64,000 bases of DNA, from the NCBI GenBank assembly GCA_030447385.1, contig JAUJOY010000003.1, forward strand, positions 283,000 through 346,999, written 5' to 3'. The notes below the pieces were generated by a model that was not told the DNA's origin, did not search any database, and saw nothing but the letters and a program-made list of their open reading frames with translations. Within the stretch, counting starts at the first letter, position 1; every line of letters starts with the position of its first letter. The DNA comes from Mycobacteriales bacterium (lineage in GTDB: Bacteria > Actinomycetota > Actinomycetes > Mycobacteriales > SCTD01). A program made the position numbers and the translations under genes. Positions 44,605 through 53,614 of the stretch are shown here, piece by piece.

Positions 44605-45349
44605 CGACGACGCCCACCAAGCCCGCGCCCGCCGCCGGTCAGGCGTGGACCGTGGGAGAGCCTGGTGAGCCCTGCTCGCGGCCACGCCGGTGGAGGTCGT
44701 GGCGGTGCGCCGCGGCCTGGTCCGCTTCGTGACCAGCAGGGGCGTGCCCATGCGCGCCTGTGTCAGTGTTCTCCGCGGGCTGTTCGATGGTGCCGACGTG
44801 AGCCGCCGCACCTACACCGACCAGCAGCGCGACGCCGCCCGCGAGGCCTACCTGCAGCACGGTCTCGCCGGCGCCGCCAGGGAGACCGGCATCCCCAAGG
44901 GCACGGTGAACACCTGGGCACGGGCGGCCGCTGGCGCACAGACGATGCGGCCGGCTCGTGCGCGCGCGGCAGCGGGTGCTCGTGCCCGGTGGGAGGAGGT
45001 CAGCGAGGAGCGCCGGCAGGAGCTCGCGGGCCGCTGCTGGAGGAGGTGCACCGCCTGGGGACCAGCTGCAGGAGGAGACCACCTACCACTCCGTCGTCGT
45101 CGTCAGCGGGGGCAGAACCAGCCCGCCACCGCGCAGGTGGTCGAGGTGCACGTGTCGCACCCGGTGGCGGCGACCAGAAGGACCGCGCCCTGGCCATGGC
45201 CGCGCTGATGGACAAGCTGCAGCTGCTGTCCGGCGGCGCCACCGACCCGCGTGGAGGCCGCGGGCATGGACCTGGCGCCGAGCTTGGAGACCGTGGCGCG
45301 CGACGCGGAGCTGCGCCGGCTGCGGGCTGTCGAGGACGGCGCCTCCTGA
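44601..45349 (+). pseudogene. Terminase-small-subunit-like HTH gene and upstream fragment, frameshifted
   Basis: A GTG at 44601 opens MTTTPTKPAPAAGQAWTVGE and shifts frame near 44,662. From about 44,690 the frame reads EVVAVRRGLVRFVTSRGVPM, then from the GTG at 44798 RRTYTDQQRDAAREAYLQHG followed by GAARETGIPKGTVNTWARAA, an HTH like that of phage terminase small subunits. Further shifts near 45,035 and 45,060-45,240 precede AALMDKLQLLSGGAT and the final RAVEDGAS stop. Perhaps two genes were originally present, split at 44798. Confidence 0.55.
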
Positions 45350-45838
45350 CGCGGCGCCGCCGGCCGTGAACGGATGAGGCGACCGGCGGGCCGTCCAGGC
45401 GAGACAGCCGCCACAGGCGGCTAACGGGCACCTGGCCGCTGCCGAGGAGATGCTCCGCCCGTTCCCAACGAACCCTTGAGTGCCACGAAGTAGCTCCTGG
45501 AGCACCGGCGCGACCTGCTCGTCGACGAACGGGCCGTCCGCCCACACCCAGACGACACGGGACACCGTGTCACCGTCAACTACGCCGCCTCCTGGGTAGT
45601 CCTTCGCAGCGGCGTTGATCACGGTGTCCCGGTGAGCAACCACCATGCTCCTTGAGCGCCTTCAGCTCGGCGTGCCGCAACGCGAACAGATCGGCGCGAC
45701 GCGGGATTGGCTCCGACGCCACCATTCGCTGAAGGCGTTCGTTCGTTGGCCTTTGCTCTCCTCGTCGATCAGTCGGCTGACCGCGGCGAGCAAGTCAAGG
45801 ACGTAGGGCAGCCGGTCCCGGAACAGAGCAATAGTCAA

Positions 45839-47110
45839 GACCTGTGGATCGGGGTGTCACGCGGCTTGCTGATCACCTCCTGATTCGTCAGGCGTTCGAC
45901 GAGTTTGCCCTTCTCGAAGTTTGCGCCGGCGCGGACGAGGGCGACCAGGTGCGGGGCGTTCACGGCGCGCCAGCGGGCCTGGGCGGACTCGATGAGCTTG
46001 AAGGCCATGGCGACTCCCGCGACTCGCGAGCCGGGGCTGGTGACGCGGGTACGCAACCTGACGGTCGCGAAGGTCGACTCGATCAGGTTGGTCGTGCGCA
46101 GGTGGATCCAGTGCTCGGCGGGGTAGTCGTAGAACGCCAGCAGGTGTCGATCTCGTCGGTGATCTTGGCGACGGCCTTGGGAAACTTCGCGCCGAAGTCG
46201 ATCTCGAAGGCCTTCGCTGCAACCAGGGCATGCTGCGCATGCGGGCGTTGTAGATCTCAGCGAGGCGGCCTTGGCCGACGGGTGCGCCGACTTGGGCAGC
46301 GCGGCCAGCACATTCGCCATGCGATGCCACCAGCAACGCTGTTCCTTGGTTTCGGGAACACGTCGCGGACCGCCTTCCAGAGACAGCGCACCGTCGCCGA
46401 CCGCAAGGACAGGGGCCCGCATGCCGCGGCGCTTGCACGGGCAGCAGGTGTCCAGGACTCAGATGCCTCCTCGCGGAACCCGTCCGCGAGGTGACCACTC
46501 TTCGTGCCGTCAGCCCGCACGCCCAGGATCACCAACAGGCACACCTTGTCCTGCTCGAGGCGGACAGCAGGTGGATCCCGTCGACCCGCATTACGTAGTC
46601 GCAGTCCTTCAACGAGCGCTTGTTGAAGGCCGCGGCCTCCTGCTGCCACTGCGTGGTGAGCCGAAACCTACCGTGGATGCCGACAGACCCGCCCCGGAAC
46701 CCAGGAACTGCTCCAGCGCCGTAGAGTCCAAACTCGACAGGCCGTGCAAGTACAGCAACAGCAGCACCTCGGCGACCTTCGGGGACTTGCCGCGCCCACG
46801 CCGGCAGGATCGCCGAGGAGAACCGCACCCGCTCACCGGTGTCCTCATCAATCCGCCGGTCGTTCACCCGCGGTGCCCGCACCGGCAACGCACCGGCCCC
46901 GGTCGTGATCTCCCGCTCGGCGTGATAGCCGTTGCGCACGACCAGCCGACGGCAGCCTCATCGAGCTGATCGACATGCGCGTCGATGTAGGCCGCGACCT
47001 CGGCCTGCAAGGCTGCGGCCAGCATCGCGCGAGCACCGTCGCGCACGATCTCGGCAGCAGCCAACGACCCGCCGACCACCGTGGCGTCACCGCGCTGTTC
47101 TTGCTGCCCT
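45839..47110 (-). pseudogene. IS256-family (mutator-type) transposase, many frameshifts
   Basis: Recognisable pieces in N-to-C order on the minus strand are MLAAALQAEVAAYIDAHVDQ, RNGYHAEREITTGAGALPVR, APRVNDRRIDEDTGERVRF, LVILGVRADGTKSGHLADGF, KEQRCWWHRMANVLAALPKS, FYDYPAEHWIHLRTTNLIES and MAFKLIESAQARWRAVNAPH. They correspond to the standard mutator-type transposase but lie in all three frames. At least six indels separate them. Confidence 0.8.
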
Positions 47111-47129
47111 CCTGGACTACCTTGAGCAC

Positions 47130-47215
47130 GGGCGCACCTTCCCGAACCAGCGCTCCAACGCCGGCTCTTGATCAGAACTGCATGGGCTTCGGATCATCCT
47201 CGGGAAGGTGCGCCC
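47130..47215. repeat. 16-bp perfect inverted repeat inside the IS256 right end
   Basis: GGGCGCACCTTCCCGA at 47130-47145 and its exact inverse at 47200-47215 flank 54 bp around the transposase 5' region. It could fold over the transposase start and limit its translation, or be an old internal duplication. Confidence 0.6.
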
Positions 47216-47463
47216 TTTCGCGTCACCTCGCCGGGGGCCACATCCCACAGGTTCTGACCATTGCTCCGGAACGCAACTGGATCGAGGCTGTGCCTGATCA
47301 GATCAGGCAGCATGCGGTCGGCTCGTTCAAGGGCTGCTGCCGCCCTTGGGAGAAAGGCGCTGCTCCAGCCTCCACGAGCGGGAGGGTAGTGCGGATCATC
47401 GGCGTCACCTGGGGCTACGCCTGTACGACCTGCGCCAGCGGCTGCGTGTCGTAGAGGGGCTGA

Positions 47464-47480
47464 CGGTCGTAGTACGACCG
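47464..47480. promoter_or_regulatory. Operator-like palindrome CGGTCGTA-G-TACGACCG
   Basis: Perfect 8-bp arms around one base, centred in the 129-bp gap between the minus-strand pseudogene (start 47408) and the plus-strand membrane-protein pseudogene (start 47538). The position is right for a divergent-promoter operator. Confidence 0.5.
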
Positions 47481-47537
47481 CCCACGTAGCGGTGCTCGGC
47501 GCACCGCCAAGGATGAGACCATGGACCTTGAGCAGCG

Positions 47538-48119
47538 GTGCGTTACGCAGGCATCCTCGTCAGCGTCGTTGGTGCTCTAGTTGTCTCCCCGTCGATCACG
47601 ACGCGGGCCGTGCGTGATGCGACCGCGTGGCTCGAAGCGCACGTGCTGTCGCTCGCCAGGTACTTGGGCCTGGTAGCGCCCAGCGCCGGCCACGGGCGGG
47701 GGCCATGCGACGTTCGGCGTGCGTGCCGCTGGTCTCGGCTACGCACCGGTGGCCTTCCGTCAGGACGAGCCACTGGAGCAGCAGGTTGAGCACCTGCAGG
47801 TACGCGTTACCGAGTTGGTCGCGGCGATGGCGCGCGTACAAGCCGACGCGCAAGAGGCAGCACTGGACCAGGAACAAGCGCTGGCTGAGGTACGGGGGGA
47901 GTTGCATCGGACCGTGAGGGGCTCGCCGACAGCTTGGCCACGGCCAGGCTGCAAGCGGCCAGGGCGGGCAGTCGTGCCCTTCCGGTAGTCGGTGTGGGCA
48001 TCCTGCTGTCGGGAGCCTCGCAGAGCTTGGGTCACCACTACGTGGCCTGGCCCCTGATCCTCAGCGCGTGCGTGTTCGCGGCTTGGGCGGCGTGGCTTTC
48101 GTTAACCGCCCGCAGATGA
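47538..48119 (+). pseudogene. Membrane protein with central coiled coil, two frameshifts
   Basis: Starts MRYAGILVSVVGALVVSPSI (one helix), then ARYLGLVAPSAGH. After a shift near 47,700 it continues VRAAGLGYAPVAFRQDEPLE, QQVEHLQVRVTELVAAMARV and QADAQEAALDQEQALAEVRG, a coiled coil. After a second shift near 47,918 it reads LADSLATARLQAARAGSRAL, VVGVGILLSGASQSLGHHYV and ILSACVFAAWAAWLSLTARR, two helices. Possibly a membrane-anchored superinfection or surface protein of the element; function unknown. TGA at 48117-48119 overlaps a small ORF start. Confidence 0.55.
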
Positions 48120-48393
48120 GCTGTTGGCGGTCTGCCGCGCGTGCGGGCCCTGACACCTGGCGGGGCCGCATCGGCCCGCAGCAGCCGATGCAGCAGCGGT
48201 GCGGCGCGTCCTACGGGCTCACCCCTGCGGCCGCCGCAGGCACTACAGCTAGGGCTGCAGCGTGGAGGGCACGGCTCTGACGCGCGCGGCGCTCGGGCGC
48301 GCTTCGCGCGGGTTTGCGCCTTCTGGCCCCAGGCACTGCTGACTCTGTCAGTGTGTCCCCGACAGCGTCGCCACGAAAGGTAACTACCTCTCC
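48116..48393 (+). other. Region with a doubtful 54-codon ORF
   Basis: An ATG at 48116 overlaps the preceding stop and opens a frame to 48280 (MSCWRSAARAGPDTWRGRIG..). Its composition gives no sign of a known family. The remaining 113 bp up to the next start show no clear promoter or hairpin. Confidence 0.3.
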
Positions 48394-48962
48394 ATGTCTG
48401 AGCCAATGCCGCCGACCGCAGCCACCGATGGACAAGCGAGGAGGCCAAGTCGCGGGCGGCCGCCGAGAAGGCTTACGCGAAGTCGCAGCGCAACTGGTTC
48501 GCTCGGCACAAGATCCTCACCGGGCTGGGGGGCCTGATTCTCCTGGTCATCATCATCTCGGCTGCAAGCGGAGGAGGAGGCGGAGGCGGAGGTACCGAGA
48601 CCGTGGACACCGAGGCCAACCCGCCTGCCAATGCACCTGCTGCCCCTAAGGCACCGGCTCCTCCGAAGGAGGATGAGGCAACGAAGAACGTCACGGTCAC
48701 GTCGTGTGACGTGAACGATCTTGGTGGTACCAAGTTCGCTGACGTGGGGTACACGATCAACAACCCCACCAGCAAGTCGTCCACATACATCCTGACCATC
48801 GCTGTGATCGATTCTTCCAGGTGCAAGTGTGAGTCGCCAACGGTGTCGAGGCGAACGTGCTTCCGGGGCGCGAGTCAGGGCAAGGCGCAAGGCAATGTCA
48901 GTGACAGCGCGAGGGGCCGTACAAGTGCGAGGTCAAGCGTGACTCGCACCGCCGCCAACTAG
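48394..48962 (+). pseudogene. Single-pass membrane protein with exported beta-like domain, frameshifted
   Basis: ATG 48394 opens MSEPMPPTAATDG. After a shift near 48,430 the main frame reads WTSEEAKSRAAAEKAYAKSQ, one membrane helix (ILTGLGGLILLVIIISAAS), a glycine run, an Ala/Pro linker, then NVTVTSCDVNDLGGTKFADV and GYTINNPTSKSSTYILTIAV, a pattern like FxLYD/DUF4352 extracytoplasmic domains. Shifts near 48,818 and 48,885 split the end (EANVLPGRESGQ, GPYKCEVKR). Such proteins are frequent cargo of actinobacterial phages and integrative elements. Confidence 0.6.
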
Positions 48963-49066
48963 GCAACATCACCCTCGCTTTCGTCCCGCGCCACCCCGCC
49001 GCCCGCTCCAGCTCGTGCTCGGCATAACGCGCAAGCCGCTGCTGCCCGCTCCGCGTACGGACCCGG

Positions 49067-50193
49067 TCACCGACCACCGACCCGGCGCAGCGGCACCACG
49101 TTGTCGGTGGCGAACCCGGACAGCTTCGGCTATCGCGGCGTCGGTCTGCGAACAGCGTGCTGGTAACGCATCGCTGCCGCGGGGTCGAGTGCCCGAGCCG
49201 GGCCATCAGGTCCGCGAGCGTGGCGCCCGTTGCCGCCGCCAGGGTCGCCCCGGTGTGCCGCAGGTCGTGGAAGCGCAGATCCTCTACCTGCTGCGCTGCG
49301 CGTGCCTTCGCCCACGGCCCGTGCAGCGTCGTGGCCGCGAGGTGGCCGCCGCCGTGCGCCGGGAACAGCAGCGAGTCGGCAGCGGGCGGCACATGCCGTT
49401 CTAGGTGATCCTCGAGCGCGGGCAGCAGGTGCGGCGGGATCGACACCGCGCCTGGTGCCGGCGTGCGACTTCGGGGTCCCCGATGAACACCTGGCCGTCG
49501 CGTGGGTCACCGCCCGCTCGACCCGGAGCACCCGCGCGTCGAGTCGACGTCGTCTCCGGCGCAGCTCGGCAAGCTCACCAAACGAAGCCCGCACCACGCC
49601 GCGAGCAGCACCGGTAGCGGTCGGGCATCGCCGCGGTGATCACTTCGAGCTCGCCGAGGCTCGCCACCTTCGTCGAGCTGGTCCCTGCTGGCCCCTGCAC
49701 CCCGGATGCGGCACGGGTTGGTCGGCACGAGGTCGTCGGCAACCGCCGTCGTGTAGATCGACCGCAGGAGGCTGTACGCGTGTGCCCGCCGGGTCGGCGC
49801 CTCCGCGTCCAGGCCGGCATACCAGTTGCGCACCATCGTCGGGGTGATCTTGTCGAGCCGGTGCCGACCGAGCGCGGGCAGGATCAAGGGTGTCGAGCAT
49901 GCCTCGGCGTAGAGCAGGCGGGTGCTCGGCTTGAGGTCGCGGCTCGCGAGCCAAGTCTGCGCGGCGTAGACCTTGAGCGTCGTCGTGGTCGTGGCGCCGG
50001 TGCAGGGCAGCCCAGGTGCCGCGTTCGAGGTCAGCGGCCTGCCCTTTGAGCCACGCGCTGGCGTCGAGCTTGCTGTCGAAGGTGACCGGCGCCGGCCGCA
50101 TGACGCCGTCCTCACCACGGAACCTGGCCTGCCAGCGCCCAGAGGGAAGCTGTCGCGTCGTGCCGCTACCGCCGGCCGCCGCTTGCTCGCCAT
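49067..50193 (-). pseudogene. Tyrosine recombinase (integrase) of the element, frameshifted
   Basis: Pieces in N-to-C order: MASKRRPAVAARR, GRWQARFRGEDGVMRPAPVT, FDSKLDASAWLKGQAADLER, VYAAQTWLASRDLKPSTRLL, LDKITPTMVRNWYAGLDAEA, RRAHAYSLLRSIYTTAVADD, LVPTNPCRIRGA, a SPPHLLPALEDHLERHV-like linker, RFHDLRHTGATLAAATGATL (catalytic H-x-x-R), ADLMARLGHST, MRYQHAV (catalytic Tyr) and FATDNVVPLRRVGGR. Nearly all integrase landmarks are present but in different frames, with at least five shifts. It reads away from the right att site 180 bp upstream, as expected for an integrase beside its attachment site. Confidence 0.85.
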
Positions 50194-50219
50194 GCCGCGG
50201 GCCTATCCTGGGGGGACGC

Positions 50220-50288
50220 GTGGCACAAGCCCTCGTCGCAGACCGATTCCCTGCGGCGGATCGTGTGGCACGCCATTCGGAGTGGCAC
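50220..50288. repeat. Three GTGGCAC repeats beside the right att
   Basis: GTGGCAC at 50220-50226, 50265-50271 and 50282-50288, all in the same direction, with two inverted GTGGACA-like copies at about 50303-50317. They lie between the integrase gene and the right att site, where integrase arm sites usually are. Confidence 0.4.
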
Positions 50289-50374
50289 GAGCGTCAAATT
50301 GTGTCCACGGCTGTCCACTCATTCTCACGATCCTCGCAGGTCGGAGCTATTCATGCAGGTCAGAGAGTCGTGCC

Positions 50375-50403
50375 GTCGCAGGTTCGAGTCCTGCTACGTC
50401 CAC
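50375..50403. repeat. Right att site of the integrative element
   Basis: Exact 29-bp copy of the tRNA-Val(CAC) 3' end (see 41286-41314), without the rest of a tRNA. The chromosome resumes after it; the 141 bp to the osmC start must hold that gene's promoter, but no motif stands out. Confidence 0.9.
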
Positions 50404-50544
50404 TACACCGACCGCGTCTGGCCGTCCCAGTCGAGGGAGCATGTACCGCGCCGGCGTCGCGAGCAGGCCACAGGCGGCCAGGGAATCGGATGGGGGTGCG
50501 GGGGATTGCACCGGTTGCCCCGCCCTGACCCCGAAGGAGCCCCC

Positions 50545-50982
50545 ATGGCCATCCGCACCGCACGCACCGCCTGGAACGGCGGCCTGATGGACGGCTCCGG
50601 ACAGGTCGAGCTGTCCAGCAGCAAGACCGGCACGTACGACGTCTCCTGGCCTGCGCGGACGTCGGAGGAGGCAGCGGGCACGACCAGCCCGGAGGAGCTG
50701 GTCGCCGCGGCGCACTCGTCGTGCTTCGCGATGCAGCTGTCCCACCTGCTCGCCGAGGCCGGGAGCACGCCGCAGAGCCTCGAGGTCACCGCCGACATCA
50801 CGTTCGGCCCGGACCCCGCCGGCGGGTTCCGCCTGACCGAGATCGCCCTGACGGTCGTGGGCGAGGTCCAGGGCCTGGACGCGGCCGGCTTCGACAAGGC
50901 CGCCCAGGAGGCCAAGGCCACCTGCCCGGTGAGCAAGGCCCTCACCGGGGTCCCGATCACGCTCCAGGCGTCGCTGGCCTAG
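50545..50982 (+). CDS. OsmC/Ohr-family peroxidase
   Basis: A 145-residue thiol peroxidase of the OsmC family, which reduces organic hydroperoxides. The two reactive cysteines are Cys60 in AAAHSSCFAMQLSHLL and Cys127 in EAKATCPVSKALTGVPI. TSPEELVAAAHSSC is the family signature. Start ATG 50545 has AAGGAG 6 nt upstream. It is a single gene placed between the integrative element and thrS. Confidence 0.93.
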   Translation: MAIRTARTAWNGGLMDGSGQVELSSSKTGTYDVSWPARTSEEAAGTTSPEELVAAAHSSCFAMQLSHLLAEAGSTPQSLEVTADITFGPDPAGGFRLTEIALTVVGEVQGLDAAGFDKAAQEAKATCPVSKALTGVPITLQASLA

Positions 50983-51065
50983 GCCGCCCGCGCGGAAGAA
51001 CCCGGTCGGAGGCCGGCATCCCCGCCGATAGGCTCGGCAGCCCCACGCGCCTGGAGTCCCCGCTG

Positions 51066-53059
51066 ATGTCGCTCCCCGACTCGCCTGCTCCCGTTACGGT
51101 GACCGCGCAGCAGGCGGGGACCACGGCCGGCGAGGTGCTGCGCAGCGCGGGGTTCCCGCGACAGTGCGGTGGCCTCGGGTGGACGGCCAGCTGTGTGACC
51201 TGGCCGTCGTGGTCGCAGAGGGGCAGGAGGTCGAGCCGGTCCCGTACGCGAGCGAGGACGGCCGGGCGGTGCTGCGCCACAGCGCCGCGCACGTGCTCGC
51301 CCAGGCCGTGCAGGACCTCTTCCCCGGCACCCGGCTCGGCATCGGCCCGCCGATCCACGACGGCTTCTACTACGACTTCCTGCCCGAGCGGCCGTTCACC
51401 CCCGAGGACGTCGCCGCGATCGAGCGGCGGATGGACCAGATCGTGCGGCAGCGGCAGCGGTTCTCCCGACGCGTGGTCAGCGAGGGGGATGCCCGCACCG
51501 AGCTCGCCGACGAGCCGTTCAAGCTCGAGCTGATCGAGCTGAAGGGCGCTCCGCAGGACGCCGAGGGCGCCGACGTCGAGGTCGGCGGCACCGAGCTCAC
51601 CATCTACGACAACCTCGCCGGTGACGAGCTCGTGTGGAAGGACCTGTGCCGGGGGCCGCACCTGCCGACGACCCGCGACATCCCGGCCTACAAGCTGATG
51701 CGCACCGCGGCCGCGTACTGGCGGGGCAGCGAGCACAACCCGCAGCTGCAGCGGATCTACGGCACCGCGTGGGAGAGCACGTCGGCGCTGAAGGCCCACC
51801 TGACGATGCTCGAGGAGGCCGAGCGGCGCGACCACCGGCGGCTCGGCGCCGAGCTCGACCTGTTCAGCTTCCCCGACGAGATCGGGTCCGGGCTCGCGGT
51901 CTTCCACCCCAAGGGTGGCATCGTCCGGATGGAGATGGAGGACTACAGCCGGCGCCGGCACGTGCAGGAGGGCTACGAGTTCGTCGTCACCCCGCACATC
52001 ACCAAGGGGGGGCTGTTCGAGACCAGCGGGCATCTCGAGTGGTACGCGGAGGGCATGTACCCGCCGATGCAGCTCGACGCCGAGCACGGCCCGGACGGGC
52101 AGGTGCGCAAGCCCGGCCAGGACTACTACCTCAAGCCGATGAACTGCCCGATGCACAACCTGGTGTTCAGCTCGCGCGGCCGGTCCTACCGCGAGCTGCC
52201 CCTGCGGCTGTTCGAGTTCGGCACCGTCTACCGCTACGAGAAGTCCGGGGTGGTGCACGGGCTGACCCGCGCGCGGGGGTTCACCCAGGACGACGCGCAC
52301 ATCTACTGCACCCGCGAGCAGATGAAGGACGAGCTGACCTCGCTGCTGACCTTCGTGCTCGGGCTGCTGCGCGACTACGGCCTCGAGGACTTCTACCTGG
52401 AGCTGTCGACCAAGGACCCGGTGAAGTACGTCGGCGACGACGACACCTGGGAGGAGGCCACCCGCACGCTCGCCGAGGTCGCCGCGGACAGCGGGCTCGA
52501 GCTCGTGCCCGACCCAGGCGGCGCGGCCTTCTACGGCCCGAAGATCAGCGTGCAGGCGCGCGACGCGATCGGGCGCAGCTGGCAGATGTCGACCATCCAG
52601 CTCGACTTCAACCTGCCCGAGCGGTTCGACCTGGAGTACCAGGCGGCCGACGGCACCCGCCAGCGGCCGGTGATGATCCACCGCGCCCTGTTCGGCTCGA
52701 TCGAGCGCTTCTTCGGCGTGCTGCTCGAGCACTACGCCGGCGCCTTCCCGGCCTGGCTCGCCCCCGTGCAGGTCGTCGGGATCCCGATCACCTCCGAGCA
52801 CGAGGCCTACCTGCAGGACATCGCTGCCCGGCTGCGCCGCCACGGCGTACGCGTGGAGGTCGACACCTCCGCCGACCGCATGCAGAAGAAGATCCGGACC
52901 GCCCAGAAGGCGAAGGTGCCCTACATGCTCCTGGCCGGGGACGACGACGTGAGCAAGGACGCGGTCTCGTTCCGCTACCGCGACGGGACGCAGGAGAACG
53001 CCGTGCCGGTGGAGGAGGCGATCGCTTCGGTGGTGGCGGCGGTGGAGTCGCGCCGGTGA
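51066..53059 (+). CDS. thrS: Threonyl-tRNA synthetase (5' end frameshifted)
   Basis: Charges tRNA-Thr; essential. Editing domain: [17 protein letters not shown] and [11 protein letters not shown]. Catalytic core: [10 protein letters not shown] (zinc Cys), [31 protein letters not shown] and [22 protein letters not shown]-terminal anticodon domain follows. The natural start is ATG 51066: [20 protein letters not shown] is the beginning of the TGS domain. The frame then shifts between about 51,147 and 51,170 before [20 protein letters not shown]. Without correction, translation could only begin at the GTG at 51164, losing half the TGS domain. A sequence error is likely since the rest is perfect. 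Confidence 0.9.
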
Positions 53060-53592
53060 CCGGGCAGACGCCGCCTCCGCAGGAGCAGGAAGGCGTCGGG
53101 ATCGCGGACGCCTTCGCCCGCCTCTACACCCCGCACCGGATGGCCTACATCAAGGGCAAGGGCAAGGAGGGCTGCCCCTTCTGCGCCATCCCGGCGATGG
53201 CGGACGAGGACGGGCTGGTCGTCGCGAGGGGCCGGCTGGCGTACGCCGTGCTGAACCTCTACCCCTACAACGCCGGCCACCTGATGCTGGTCCCCTTCCG
53301 GCACGTGCCGGGCTATGACGACCTGACGGCGGCGGAGGCCGCGGAGGTGGCCGACCTCACGCAGCGGGCGATCCGGGCCTTGCGCCACGCCACCGGCGCG
53401 CAGGGCTTCAACGTCGGCATGAACCTCGGCACCGTGGGCGGCGCCGGGATCGCGGCCCACCTGCACCAGCACGTCGTCCCGCGGTGGGGTGGCGACACGA
53501 ACTTCATGCCGGTGGTCGGGCACACCCGGGTGCTGCCGCAGCTGCTCGCGGACACCCGCGCCCTGCTCGCCGTCGCCTGGGCCGAGGTCTGA
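53056..53592 (+). CDS. HIT-family Ap4A phosphorylase-like protein
   Basis: A 178-residue HIT protein related to the mycobacterial Ap4A phosphorylase encoded next to thrS (Rv2613c position). It shows [11 protein letters not shown] (zinc-like Cys pair), [34 protein letters not shown] and the catalytic triad [10 protein letters not shown]. The GTG start overlaps the thrS stop by 4 nt. Removes diadenosine tetraphosphate made by aminoacyl-tRNA synthetases, which fits its pairing with thrS. Confidence 0.88.
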   Translation: MTGQTPPPQEQEGVGIADAFARLYTPHRMAYIKGKGKEGCPFCAIPAMADEDGLVVARGRLAYAVLNLYPYNAGHLMLVPFRHVPGYDDLTAAEAAEVADLTQRAIRALRHATGAQGFNVGMNLGTVGGAGIAAHLHQHVVPRWGGDTNFMPVVGHTRVLPQLLADTRALLAVAWAEV

Positions 53593-53614
53593 CAGCCGGC
53601 ACCTCCACAACCGA

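Larger units (their letters stand above)
45826..47266 (-). mobile_element. IS256-family insertion sequence, inactive
   Basis: A 1441-bp element. Inverted ends GAGCAATRGTCARRACCTGT are at 45826-45845 and, inverted, at 47247-47266, with GG following inward on both sides. CCGGAAC stands at both flanks (45818-45824 and 47266-47272), consistent with a target duplication. The transposase inside is broken. Confidence 0.75.
45360..47408 (-). pseudogene. Unknown minus-strand gene split by the IS256 element
   Basis: Reading minus from a GTG at 47408, MTPMIRTTLPLVEAGAAPFS is followed, after a frame change, by ALERADRMLPDLIRHSLDP up to the IS end at 47267. After the IS and one duplicated target are removed, the frame continues from 45825 as VAFRDRLPYVLDLLAAVSRL and IDEESKGQRTNAFSEWWRR. 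More shifted pieces follow (DLFALRHAELKALKEHGG, HRDTVINAAAKDYPGG, SRVVWVWADGPFVDEQVAPV). The continuity across the IS supports a real gene. Family unknown. The 3' end is approximate. Confidence 0.45.
41286..50403. mobile_element. Integrative element in tRNA-Val(CAC), about 9.1 kb, decayed
   Basis: Bounded by exact 29-bp copies of the tRNA-Val 3' end. Inside are an excisionase-like gene next to the left end, a replication-type HTH gene with iteron-like palindromes, three small overlapping ORFs including a VRR-NUC nuclease, a terminase-small-subunit-like remnant, an IS256 insertion, membrane-protein remnants and a broken tyrosine integrase reading inward from the right end. The layout fits a phage satellite or a small plasmid-like integrative element. 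Several frames are broken, so it is probably no longer mobile on its own. Confidence 0.85.

Noticed and set aside
45844-46494. Plus-strand frames opposite the IS256 transposase
   Set aside because: They are shadows; the minus-strand pieces carry the transposase motifs.
47291-47309. Near-perfect palindrome TGCCTGATC-A-GATCAGGCA as an operator
   Set aside because: It falls inside the rejoined minus-strand coding frame (LPDLIRHS), so chance or coding constraint is as likely; kept only as a note.
50957-52843. 628-codon minus-strand frame antisense to thrS
   Set aside because: Long antisense frames are expected opposite strongly biased codons; thrS motifs on the plus strand are unambiguous.
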